A stretch of DNA of 15,357 nt, from NCBI GenBank assembly GCA_012514125.1, contig JAAZAW010000083.1, positions 1-15,357 on the forward strand, written 5' to 3'. Below, in pieces: positions 8,015-15,020 of this stretch. The notes under the pieces were generated by a model, which had not been told where the DNA came from, made no database searches, and worked only from the letters and a program-made list of their open reading frames with translations. Positions within the stretch are counted from its first letter, which is position 1; each line of letters opens with the position of its first letter. A program made the position numbers and the translations under genes. The stretch comes from Phycisphaerae bacterium (lineage in GTDB: Bacteria > Planctomycetota > Phycisphaerae > JAAYCJ01).

Positions 8015-9106
8015 TTATCCCGTCTTCTCTTCTCGGGTATCCCCACACGCGCGGGAATCCACCTTCGCTACAATCCCAGACAGATAATGATCAAAAAAAC
8101 CCAACGTCTTTCCCGAGTATTCATGCGGTGAAACAATCACACCCTGATTATGCTTCGCCCCGGCTACAACCCACAAACTCTTAGGCTCCGGCGCATTCTT
8201 GAGCAAAAAGAACGCCTGTTCCACCGGAATATAACTGTCACGTTCGCCGTGAATCATAAAAATCGGCTTGGGCGTCATCCGGCGAAGTCCCTTGCGAACC
8301 GAAGGATAACGGCATTTGAATTTCCGATGAACGAAAATAAACAACAACCATCGCAAAAAACGCCAGAATGCCGGCGGATGATTCTCATACACAAATCGAA
8401 CCTTCGCAAAAATACTCGCCCATTTCCGCATCAGGTCTTCCATCGTCCGATCCGTACTGAAAAGACCATCCGTCACAATCGCCTTCACCGCCGGATTTCT
8501 CATCGATGCCAAAATCGCCGCACCTGCCCCTCGTGAAATCCCAAACAGCCCAATCTCCACCGGCAGCTTCTGCGACTCAAGATGGTCTTCCACAAACGCG
8601 ATCGCCCCCATCGCGTCATTCACATCCCGATCCGACACCCACTGTCTCGGCTGATAACCTTCATCGCACGACGATCCCCCATGACCGCGAAAATCAAATG
8701 TAAAAAGATCATACCCCGATTCCAGCAAAGCCCGGCAATATCGGGCGCAACTGTACATGTCCGATGCGAATTCGTGACAAAATACAATCATCCCCTTGCG
8801 AGGCTTGCTTCGATCCGAATACAAAAACATCCCACGCAAACTGATCCCGTCAAACGATCGAAACTCTACCACCGGGCCTTCGATCCGTTGAAAATCCAAC
8901 GGCCCCATCGCCAGCGGTGGGGGGGTGTCCTTCAAAATATTGAGCATAATGCGGATATACCGACCCAGCACAAGACAACAAATCGCAATCGTGGCGATAA
9001 AGGTCACGACGATGCTCATCATCGCCCAGTTACGCGATAAAAACTGCCAGATCGTCATCTCATGATCGATAGCAGCCAGTATTCCCCATCCGTTCTCCAT
9101 CAACAC
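8015..9106 (-). CDS. Membrane-anchored alpha/beta hydrolase
   Basis: A serine hydrolase fold protein of 363 residues; the reaction is not identifiable. One transmembrane segment (about residues 28-50) near the N-terminus should anchor it in the inner membrane. The fold then shows the oxyanion-side strand GMIVFCHEFASD, the FDFRGHGGS turn, the nucleophile Ser191 in GISRGAG (GxSxG), Asp290 in HGERDSYIP and His319 in GAKHN, a complete catalytic triad. It resembles the family of dienelactone-hydrolase or BAAT-like S9-type hydrolases with an N-terminal membrane helix. Start GTG 9106 has GGAGGT only 5 bases upstream; the ATG two codons later is 11 bases away and also possible. Beside the ketosynthase and GH3 genes it could be a thioesterase or lipase releasing an acyl chain, but a general esterase fits equally well. 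Confidence 0.85.
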   Translation of the reverse strand: MLMENGWGILAAIDHEMTIWQFLSRNWAMMSIVVTFIATIAICCLVLGRYIRIMLNILKDTPPPLAMGPLDFQRIEGPVVEFRSFDGISLRGMFLYSDRSKPRKGMIVFCHEFASDMYSCARYCRALLESGYDLFTFDFRGHGGSSCDEGYQPRQWVSDRDVNDAMGAIAFVEDHLESQKLPVEIGLFGISRGAGAAILASMRNPAVKAIVTDGLFSTDRTMEDLMRKWASIFAKVRFVYENHPPAFWRFLRWLLFIFVHRKFKCRYPSVRKGLRRMTPKPIFMIHGERDSYIPVEQAFFLLKNAPEPKSLWVVAGAKHNQGVIVSPHEYSGKTLGFFDHYLSGIVAKVDSRACGDTREEKTG

Positions 9107-9187
9107 CGGCTACCTCCAACAAATCCTGCAATCCATCCAAAAACTCCAAATACCCCTCTCTCATGTCATTCTCGCCAAATCCGGAAT

Positions 9188-9219
9188 CCTTCCTCAAAAA
9201 CACACAATCGCAAGGAAGG
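9188..9219. other. Inverted repeat in the ketosynthase-hydrolase gap
   Basis: CCTTCCT (9188-9194) pairs with AGGAAGG (9213-9219) across an 18-base loop. There is no T-run after it on the minus strand. The arms are purine/pyrimidine tracts of the same type as the heptad repeat beside them, so chance pairing is plausible. Confidence 0.25.
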
Positions 9220-9227
9220 CCTCCTCT

Positions 9228-9248
9228 CAACTTCCAACTTCCAACTTG
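9228..9248 (-). repeat. Three tandem heptads after the FabF-like gene
   Basis: CAACTTC, CAACTTC and CAACTTG follow each other without gaps on the plus strand, reading GAAGTTG units on the coding strand. The array begins four bases after the stop codon (TAG, 9253-9255). Related arrays occur at the ends of the two genes upstream. Confidence 0.7.
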
Positions 9249-9252
9249 ACTT

Positions 9253-10548
9253 CTACCCCTTATACTCCCGAATGATCAACGTATCGTTCTGGCCGCCGAA
9301 TCCAAACGAATTACTCAAACACGTCCTGATCGTCGCCTTACGCGCCGTATTCGGAACATAATCCAGATCGCACTCCAAATCCTGATTGCTGTAATTGATC
9401 GTCGGCGGAACAATATGATCATGAATCGCCAGCACGCACGTGATCGCTTCCACCGCGCCCGCCGCAGCAATCAAATGTCCCATCATCGACTTGATGCTGC
9501 TCACAGGAACCTTGTACGCCCGCTCGCCGAACACCGCCTTGATCGCCAGCGTCTCAACCTTGTCGTTTTCACTCGTGCCCGTTCCATGTGCCGAAATATA
9601 ATCGATATCGTCAATCGTGACGTTCGCGTCCTGCATCGCCTGCTTCATCGCCGCGATTCCCCCTCTGCCGCTCTCATGAATATCCGTAATCCGATACGCG
9701 TCTGCACTCGAGCCGAATCCCGCCAATTCCGCCAGAATCTTCGCTCCACGTGCCTTGGCATGCTCTTCCGATTCAAGCACCAGAACCCCCGCCCCTTCAC
9801 CAAGCACAAATCCGTCACGATCCCGGTCGAAAGGACGCGATGCCGTCTTGATGTCGTCGTTTCGAGTACTCAATGCCGTCAGACGATTAAAACCCGTCAC
9901 CCCGAACGGATGAATCATCGAGTGCGTCCCGCCCGCAACCATCGCTTCCGCATCCCCGCAAATAATTTGTTCCGCCGCCTCGCCCAATGCCTGCGTACTC
10001 GCCGCGCATGCCGTCAAACAATTAAAATTAGGACCCTTAAGCCCCAACAACTTCGCCACATGCGCCGCCGGCATATTCGGATCCTGCTCAAACTCCTTCA
10101 CACTATCGAGCTTCTCATACGCCAGCTTCGCCCACTTCACCGTATCAAGCTGACCCTTTTCCCGGTCCCACGCGTCAATCGCAATCTCCACAAACGGATC
10201 AAAATCCAAAGGCCCTTCACCCGCTCCAAGATACACACCCACAAGCCGGTGGTCCAGGTCCTTCGCCTGATCAAGACCCGCGCTCTTCCAAGCCTGAATC
10301 GCCGCGCCCATCGCGAATCTGCTGTTCCGAGATGCCGTCTTGTGTAGTTCATACACCGGACCGATAAGCCCCTTCAAATCAAAATCATTGACCTGCGCCG
10401 AAAACGTGGTCGGAAACGTCCGGGCGTCGAACAGTGTCGTCTTCTCGATCGCGCATTCTCCCGCCAAAAGCCTCGCCCATGCCGTCTTAATGTCCAATCC
10501 CAAAGGGGTAATCCAACCCATACCGGTTATTACAACTCGTCGTTTCAC
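9253..10548 (-). CDS. Active FabF-like beta-ketoacyl-ACP synthase (KS-alpha)
   Basis: Condenses an ACP-bound acyl chain with malonyl-ACP in fatty acid or type II polyketide synthesis. The catalytic triad is intact: Cys181 in TACAAST, His321 in AHGTGTSEND and His358 in SMMGHLIAAAGA. The C-terminal gate loop SFGFGGQN is conserved. Residues about 120-165 differ from typical FabF: an acidic/basic stretch (VEIAIDAWDREKG...LDSVKEFEQ) replaces the usual SPFFVP segment before NMPAAHVA, so this is probably a divergent subfamily rather than the cell's main FabF. Start: GAGG at 10557-10560 lies 8 bases before GTG 10548, and KRRVVITGMG is the usual family N-terminus; ATG 10554 is too close to the ribosome site and ATG 10584 lies upstream of it. 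The KS-beta gene precedes it by 81 bases, consistent with a heterodimer. Confidence 0.9.
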   Translation of the reverse strand: MKRRVVITGMGWITPLGLDIKTAWARLLAGECAIEKTTLFDARTFPTTFSAQVNDFDLKGLIGPVYELHKTASRNSRFAMGAAIQAWKSAGLDQAKDLDHRLVGVYLGAGEGPLDFDPFVEIAIDAWDREKGQLDTVKWAKLAYEKLDSVKEFEQDPNMPAAHVAKLLGLKGPNFNCLTACAASTQALGEAAEQIICGDAEAMVAGGTHSMIHPFGVTGFNRLTALSTRNDDIKTASRPFDRDRDGFVLGEGAGVLVLESEEHAKARGAKILAELAGFGSSADAYRITDIHESGRGGIAAMKQAMQDANVTIDDIDYISAHGTGTSENDKVETLAIKAVFGERAYKVPVSSIKSMMGHLIAAAGAVEAITCVLAIHDHIVPPTINYSNQDLECDLDYVPNTARKATIRTCLSNSFGFGGQNDTLIIREYKG

Positions 10549-10607
10549 GCTCATCACCTCGTTATTACAAGTTCTCATATCCACAATACGCCGCGACGCA
10601 TCATCTT

Positions 10608-10638
10608 CTCTTCCAAACTTCCAACTTCTTTAACTTCC
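10608..10638 (-). repeat. Degenerate heptads at the end of the KS-beta gene
   Basis: The plus strand shows CTTCCAAACTTCCAACTTC followed by TTTAACTTCC, the same CAACTTC unit with one inserted base. The last unit overlaps the final codons and stop (TAA, 10630-10632) of the KS-beta gene. Confidence 0.55.
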
Positions 10639-11946
10639 CTCCCCCTCATACCGCTTAAACACCAACGCCCCAATCTGTCCGCCGTTTAAACTATAGCTCA
10701 GTGTCACCACCGTATTGACCTTCTCGTCCGTCGTCTTACGAACCACCTGAATCGGACAAGCCGGATCAACCTCGTCGCAATTCACCGTGCCCGGTATAAA
10801 ATTCTCCGAAATCGCCAGCAATGCCACCGTCGCGTCAAGCGCCCCCGTCCCCGCGCCCATCATGCCCGTCTGACCTTTGATCGATACGACCCGAACATCG
10901 CCCAACGCCTGATGAATCGCCTTCGCTTCCGCCTGATCGTGTTCCCGAGTCCCGCACCCAAAGCCCACCACCAAATCCACGCTTCCTGCATCAATCTTCG
11001 CATCCGCCAGGGCACGCTCTATCGCCACCGCCATCGCGTGGCCGTCTTCTTCAGGTCGAACAAAATCCACCGTCCCGAAACTCGCCCCAACACCCACCAA
11101 CTCACCATAAATCTTTGCATTCCTCCGCTGGGCGCTCTCCAGCGACTCCAGAGTCAACACCGATCCGCCCTCCGCAACCGCCGTCCCGCTTCGCTTTACA
11201 TCGAAAGGCCGAACCGCGCATGCCGGACAATCGTTATGCGCGCGGGTCAACCGATTCAACAGGTCCTGACGAATAAGTCCCATCGGATTGACCTTCGACT
11301 CAAATCCACCGCAAAGGCACACATCCGCGCAATTTCGAACGATGGTCCTGTACGCCTCACCGATCGCCAGCGGACTCGATGCCTCCGCGCACGTAATCGT
11401 ATTGCTCGGAGCCTGGGCGTCGTGAATAATCGTCACATGACACGCCAGCATGTTCGGCAAATATTTCAAAAGCCACAACGGCGTAAGATGATTCATCCCC
11501 GATTCGCCCCATTTCGCCAGCGAAAACTTATGATCTGCATCCTCCGCCATCGAAAGCGCATACACCAGTTCGTTCAAATCCGAACAAATAAGACCCGCTC
11601 CGATGTTCACCCCCAATCGAGTCGAGTCCACCTGCGGAGATTCCGGATTGATCCCCTTGGTAACAAGTCCCGCGTCACGAACCGCCTGGTCCGCGCCCGC
11701 CACCGAAAGTTCGATGTCTCTCGCCATCACCTTGATGCTCTTGCGATAGCTCTTTGGAACATAATCCGCGCATCGAAACTCCGGGATCGCCCCGGCGATC
11801 TGTGACCGGAACGAATCCGGGGCAAACACCGTGATCCTGTCGATCCCGATCTTCCCGCTCCGTAGCGATTCCAGAAAAGCCTCCTTGCCAATCCCGATAG
11901 GGCTTACAGGTCCAAGTCCCGTCACTACTACCCGTCTTGCCGTCAT
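10630..11946 (-). CDS. Catalytically dead ketosynthase paralogue, KS-beta / chain-length-factor-like
   Basis: The whole thiolase-fold ketosynthase is present (about 438 residues, normal length) but none of the three catalytic residues is kept. Aligning its CAEASSPLAIGEA with the neighbour's TACAASTQALGEA puts Glu188 where the nucleophilic Cys should be; a Cys two residues earlier (186) is out of register. AHGTGT becomes GFGCGT, so Phe329 replaces the first His. MMGHL becomes QTGMM, so Met362 replaces the second His. The gate loop GFGG is SLNGG. Clear FabF-family features remain (RRVVVTGLGPVSPIG, RPFDVKRSG, VSIKG). In type II polyketide and aryl-polyene systems such a subunit pairs with an active KS and sets chain length; there the Cys is usually Gln. 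Start: GAGGT at 11953-11957 is 6 bases before ATG 11946 and overlaps ATG 11952. The role is inference; residue loss is seen directly. Confidence 0.82.
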   Translation of the reverse strand: MTARRVVVTGLGPVSPIGIGKEAFLESLRSGKIGIDRITVFAPDSFRSQIAGAIPEFRCADYVPKSYRKSIKVMARDIELSVAGADQAVRDAGLVTKGINPESPQVDSTRLGVNIGAGLICSDLNELVYALSMAEDADHKFSLAKWGESGMNHLTPLWLLKYLPNMLACHVTIIHDAQAPSNTITCAEASSPLAIGEAYRTIVRNCADVCLCGGFESKVNPMGLIRQDLLNRLTRAHNDCPACAVRPFDVKRSGTAVAEGGSVLTLESLESAQRRNAKIYGELVGVGASFGTVDFVRPEEDGHAMAVAIERALADAKIDAGSVDLVVGFGCGTREHDQAEAKAIHQALGDVRVVSIKGQTGMMGAGTGALDATVALLAISENFIPGTVNCDEVDPACPIQVVRKTTDEKVNTVVTLSYSLNGGQIGALVFKRYEGEGS

Positions 11947-11979
11947 GAACATACCTCGCTATATAGTTTCCTGGGTCCG

Positions 11980-11993
11980 GTGGTGCTGACCAC
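11980..11993. other. Small hairpin in the FabZ-like to KS-beta gap
   Basis: GTGGT (11980-11984) and ACCAC (11989-11993) form a perfect 5-bp stem with a 4-base loop, about 25 bases ahead of the KS-beta ribosome site. It could affect translation of that gene, but a stem this short may be chance. Confidence 0.25.
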
Positions 11994-12023
11994 ACACGTC
12001 TCAAATCTAAAAAATGCTTTCCG

Positions 12024-12044
12024 CAACTTTCAACTTCTAACTCT
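12024..12044 (-). repeat. Three heptads across the stop codon of the FabZ-like gene
   Basis: CAACTTT, CAACTTC and TAACTCT are contiguous at period seven. The stop codon (TAG, 12037-12039) lies at the junction of the second and third units, so the repeat includes both coding sequence and 3' untranslated sequence. Confidence 0.6.
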
Positions 12045-12522
12045 TTTCTTCCTTCTTCGTCAACTCGATCGTCTGCAATATCTGTCGAAACTGGTCCGTA
12101 AACACAAAATTCTCTTCCGGAAATTTCCTTCCGCCAAGATTATTGTCGATATGGCTAAAGAGAATTTCAATCTCCGCCATCACCTTTCCGTCTTTCCAAA
12201 CCTTTCCTTCCGTCCGGGCAAACTCATTCTCGATCGAAATCACCGTCGCCTGATACTTCAACTGATCCCCGGGCAACGCATGATCGAAAAACGTCGCTCT
12301 GCTGACCTTCGCCAGGATCACCTTCTCTTTAAACCCTCGCGCCTCGCCCACAAGAATCCCTGCCGTCTGCGCCATCCCTTCCACAACCAGACTCGCAGGC
12401 ATCACAGGCCAACCCGGAAAATGATCGTGCAGGTGTTCTTCCGCCAGCGTCACATTCTTCACCGCCCAGGCCTCTTTACCCGACTCGAATTTCTCAAACC
12501 GATCGATCCAGATCCATCGCAT
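12037..12522 (-). CDS. FabZ-like 3-hydroxyacyl-ACP dehydratase (hotdog fold)
   Basis: FabZ-type enzymes remove water from 3-hydroxyacyl-ACP during chain elongation. The active-site block is clear: HDHFPGWPVMPASLVVEGMAQ, with catalytic His34 and Glu48. The family's usual MPG is MPA here. LAKVSRATFFDHALPGDQL matches the second conserved FabZ block. Length is 161 residues, slightly over E. coli FabZ (151), with a Lys/Glu-rich C-terminal tail. Start: ATG 12522 gives MRWIWIDRF and has GGAG 10 bases upstream; TTG 12528 is only 4 bases away from it. It is the first gene of the minus-strand run with KS-beta, KS-alpha, hydrolase and GH3 genes, so it probably acts on their product. The substrate cannot be told, and a non-dehydratase hotdog role is possible. 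Confidence 0.85.
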   Translation of the reverse strand: MRWIWIDRFEKFESGKEAWAVKNVTLAEEHLHDHFPGWPVMPASLVVEGMAQTAGILVGEARGFKEKVILAKVSRATFFDHALPGDQLKYQATVISIENEFARTEGKVWKDGKVMAEIEILFSHIDNNLGGRKFPEENFVFTDQFRQILQTIELTKKEEKS

Positions 12523-12942
12523 ATTCAAACTGCTCCATTATCATATGATTCTTTTTAATTCGTTTCAAAAATCTCTCAAAAAGAAACGCGGCCGGGGGAC
12601 GCGTATTCATCTTCATGGAATGATGCAATTCGCATCTGAAATTTCACTTCTTACACCTTCCAAATCAAGGCCATGCTGAAAAACAATCGCGAGCATTTCA
12701 ATAAAGATGGATTATTTTAACAGACAATCTCCTCAACTTCTAGTCAACATTCCCCAATTACAAAAAAAACGTTCCCAGCTTCGTCCTCTTCTCACCTTCT
12801 CACTTTCACACTTTTCACACCTTCAAACGAACTCCGCTATATTTCCAACCCCTTCTCGCCTTGATCTTCCTTCCTTCTCATGATAGAAATAAACAACATT
12901 ACTTCAGCCGGCACGATAAAGGTCTCTTTTCGGAGAATCGCA
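12523..12942. other. Divergent intergenic region between the ketosynthase cluster and nadD
   Basis: About 420 bases without a convincing gene. It is rich in pyrimidine tracts on the plus strand and holds the octad repeat at 12788-12828, a lone CAACTTC at 12734-12740, and a weak inverted repeat CGTTTC/GAAACG near 12560-12590. I looked for an acyl carrier protein (a DSL-type serine motif) and found none. On the minus strand TTGACT is visible, but no good -10 lies at the right distance. No confident promoter was found for either direction. Confidence 0.4.
12788..12828. repeat. Degenerate octad tandem repeat upstream of nadD
   Basis: Successive units are CTTCTCAC, CTTCTCAC, TTTCACAC, TTTTCACAC and CTTCAAAC. 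Two are identical and the others differ by a few changes; one has an inserted T. One strand is almost all C/T with A. The period is eight rather than the seven of the repeats near the ketosynthase genes, but the composition is similar. Confidence 0.55.
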
Positions 12943-13554
12943 TTGGCAAAAATAGGTCTATTCGGCGGTACCTTCGACCCTCCCCACCTGGGGCACCTCA
13001 TCAGTGCGCAAACCATCGTCGACCACCTCGCCCTGGACAAAATGATTTTCATCCCCGCAGGCCGGCCTCCGCATAAATGCCACCAAATCATCAGCCACGC
13101 TGATCGGCGACTGAAAATGGTCCAACTCGCTATTGCCGACAATCCACAATTCGAAGTCAGCGACTGGGAACTGCACCAGACAGGCCCTGCATACACCATC
13201 CTGACCATCGAACACTTTTCGTCCGCCTTTCCAAACAATTCCCTCTTCTGGATCATCGGTGCCGATAGCCTCGCCGATCTGCCCACCTGGCGGGAATTTC
13301 GCCGACTCATCGAATCCATCAACATCGTCACCGCCTGGCGGGGCGGCGTCGATATCGAAAAGGTCCTCAATAATCTAGCCCGGACCCTCGATCCCGCCCA
13401 TTTTGAAAAATTGAAAAAAAATCTCGTCCGAACACCGATGATCGAACTCTCCGCCACCGAAATCAGACAAAAAGTCCGGCAGGGCCATTCCATCCGCTAC
13501 AGGGTTCCTCCTGCCGTTGAACAATATATAATAAATGAAGGATTATATCGATGA
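12943..13554 (+). CDS. nadD: Nicotinate-nucleotide adenylyltransferase
   Basis: Transfers AMP from ATP to nicotinate mononucleotide, making deamido-NAD in NAD synthesis. The nucleotidyltransferase motif GGTFDPPHLGH is at residues 8-18 (His15, His18). The second signature is SATEIRQKVRQGHSIRYRVP near the C-terminus, matching the family's SSTxIR block. Length is 203 residues, typical for NadD. Start: TTG 12943 has GGAG 7 bases upstream (12932-12935) and gives the expected short N-terminus MAKIGLFGG. An ATG at 12880 would add 21 residues that do not resemble the family and has no ribosome site. Its stop overlaps the trmB start by four bases (ATGA). First gene of nadD-trmB-purQ. Confidence 0.94.
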   Translation: MAKIGLFGGTFDPPHLGHLISAQTIVDHLALDKMIFIPAGRPPHKCHQIISHADRRLKMVQLAIADNPQFEVSDWELHQTGPAYTILTIEHFSSAFPNNSLFWIIGADSLADLPTWREFRRLIESINIVTAWRGGVDIEKVLNNLARTLDPAHFEKLKKNLVRTPMIELSATEIRQKVRQGHSIRYRVPPAVEQYIINEGLYR

Positions 13555-14174
13555 CAACGAAATCTGCGGTCCTCGACGACCGCTTCATCCTGCATGAAAC
13601 CCAACTGGGACCCGAAACCGGCCCCGTTAATTTCGCCGGCTTCTTCGACCCCGCTCAGCCGGTTCAAATTGAAATCGGCTCAGGCTCAGGAACCACGCTC
13701 ATCCACCTGGCGAAAACCAACCCTCGAACCAATTTCGTCGGTATCGAATGGTCGCTTCCATTCTATCGCCACAGCGCCAACCGCCTGAGAAAACACAACA
13801 TCCTTAATGCCAAAATGTTACGAACCGATGCCAAATTCCTCTTCACCAGTGACCGCGTCGCTGCCCAAACCCTCGCCGCCTGCCATATCTACTTTCCCGA
13901 CCCCTGGCCAAAAAAACGCCACCACAAACGACGAACGGTCGATCCTCGATTTTGTGCCGCATTGGCGCATACAATTATCCCGGGCGGAAAGGTTTATATT
14001 GCCAGCGACCATGAGGAATATTTTCAGCAAATGGAAGCAAGCCTGCTCAGCCGGCCTGAATTTACCCCCTGTGACTTCGACTCGCCCGCCGGAACCGAGG
14101 TCGTCAGCAATTTCGAAGCAAAATTTATCAAAGAAGGCAGAAGAATCTACCGCTTCGCCGTAAAAAAAGTATAA
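13551..14174 (+). CDS. trmB: tRNA (guanine-N7-)-methyltransferase
   Basis: Methylates N7 of G46 in the variable loop of tRNAs with S-adenosylmethionine. The SAM-binding motif EIGSGSG is at residues 41-47, followed by the acidic NFVGIEWS strand end. The TrmB signature YFPDPWPKKRHHKRR lies at about 114-128. Length, 207 residues, is normal for the bacterial family. ATG 13551 has GAAGGA about 8 bases upstream, within the end of nadD, and overlaps its stop codon, which suggests coupled translation. No residue of the signature is missing. Confidence 0.95.
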   Translation: MTTKSAVLDDRFILHETQLGPETGPVNFAGFFDPAQPVQIEIGSGSGTTLIHLAKTNPRTNFVGIEWSLPFYRHSANRLRKHNILNAKMLRTDAKFLFTSDRVAAQTLAACHIYFPDPWPKKRHHKRRTVDPRFCAALAHTIIPGGKVYIASDHEEYFQQMEASLLSRPEFTPCDFDSPAGTEVVSNFEAKFIKEGRRIYRFAVKKV

Positions 14175-14203
14175 TATGATTTTTCAACGATATTGGAGCA
14201 AAC

Positions 14204-14989
14204 ATGAATTACGCAAAACCAAAAGTTCTGGTCTTCCGGGCCGCCGGTACCAATTGCGATAAAGAAACCGTCTACGCCTTCGAACAGGCAGGGGCCACAG
14301 TAGATGTCATTCACATTAATAAATTAAGAGAATCGCCAGATACAATTAAAAATTATCAGATCGCCGTCTTCCCGGGCGGCTTCAGTTTCGGTGATGACAT
14401 TGCAGCCGGTAAAATCTTCGCGGTTCGCATGCGCCACGAACTTGGCCCGCAACTCAACGAATTCGTCGAATCGGATAAACTGATCCTCGGAATCTGCAAC
14501 GGCTTCCAGATTCTGGTCAAAGCAGGCCTTTTACCCGAACCGAACATTCAAGGGGAATATTCACAAAAAGTAACCTTAAGTGATAACGACAGCGGCAAGT
14601 TTGACGACCGCTGGGTCTGGCTAAAGTCGTTCAGTAACAAGTGCAAGTTCATTCCCGCGGGCGAATTGATCTATCTCCCCATCGCTCATGGCGAGGGCAA
14701 GTTCATTCCCCGCGACAACGACGTATTAGCGCAACTCCAAGCCAATGATCAGGTTGTATTCAGATACGTCGATGAAAACGGCCGGCCGGGCGGCTTTCCC
14801 ATCAATCCCAACGGCTCGGTGGACGACATCGCAGGCATCTGCGACCCCACCGGCAGAATCTTCGGTTTAATGCCGCATCCCGAACGTCACATCATGCCGA
14901 CTCAAGGCCCGCACTGGACACGCCTGAGCCGAAAATCGCAATCAGGCGGCATGAAAATCTTTACCCAGGCCGTTGAGTATTTTGGTTGA
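14204..14989 (+). CDS. purQ: Phosphoribosylformylglycinamidine synthase, glutaminase subunit
   Basis: PurQ releases ammonia from glutamine for the fourth step of purine synthesis, working with PurL (and PurS where present). It has the class I glutamine amidotransferase triad: Cys98 in GICNGFQ, and His235 and Glu237 in LMPHPERH. FPGGFSFGDDI near residues 56-66 is the PurQ-type oxyanion and loop region, and LPIAHGEGKF is also typical. At 261 residues it is longer than the B. subtilis type (about 227) and like the longer PurQ form. ATG 14204 has GGAG 5 bases upstream. It lies 29 bases after trmB. The neighbouring purL is not in the window. Confidence 0.95.
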   Translation: MNYAKPKVLVFRAAGTNCDKETVYAFEQAGATVDVIHINKLRESPDTIKNYQIAVFPGGFSFGDDIAAGKIFAVRMRHELGPQLNEFVESDKLILGICNGFQILVKAGLLPEPNIQGEYSQKVTLSDNDSGKFDDRWVWLKSFSNKCKFIPAGELIYLPIAHGEGKFIPRDNDVLAQLQANDQVVFRYVDENGRPGGFPINPNGSVDDIAGICDPTGRIFGLMPHPERHIMPTQGPHWTRLSRKSQSGGMKIFTQAVEYFG

Positions 14990-15014
14990 AACATTTTGAA
15001 AAATTTTGTATAAT
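14986..15014 (+). promoter_or_regulatory. Near-consensus sigma-70 promoter at the end of purQ
   Basis: TTGAAA (14986-14991) and a perfect TATAAT (15009-15014) are exactly 17 bases apart. The -35 overlaps the purQ stop codon. Transcription should start near 15021. It matches the consensus better than the other promoter candidates in this window. Confidence 0.75.
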
Positions 15015-15020
15015 AAAGAC

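Noticed and set aside
9228..9248. The heptad arrays as a CRISPR array
   Set aside because: Units are seven bases, contiguous and without spacers.
9415..10347. A 310-codon plus-strand ORF opposite the FabF-like gene
   Set aside because: It is antisense to a gene with intact catalytic motifs, is very rich in Arg and His, and has no recognisable motif. It reflects codon use of the real gene.
10912..11805. A 297-codon plus-strand ORF opposite the KS-beta gene
   Set aside because: Same pattern: an Arg/His-rich antisense shadow without a ribosome site or domain.
10630..11946. KS-beta as a decaying pseudogene
   Set aside because: The frame is complete, the length normal and most structural motifs kept. 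Loss limited to the three catalytic residues suggests a changed role rather than decay.
12523..12942. A missing acyl carrier protein gene expected beside the ketosynthases
   Set aside because: No frame of about 80 codons with a DSL-type serine motif was found; the longest frames there are nadD shadows.
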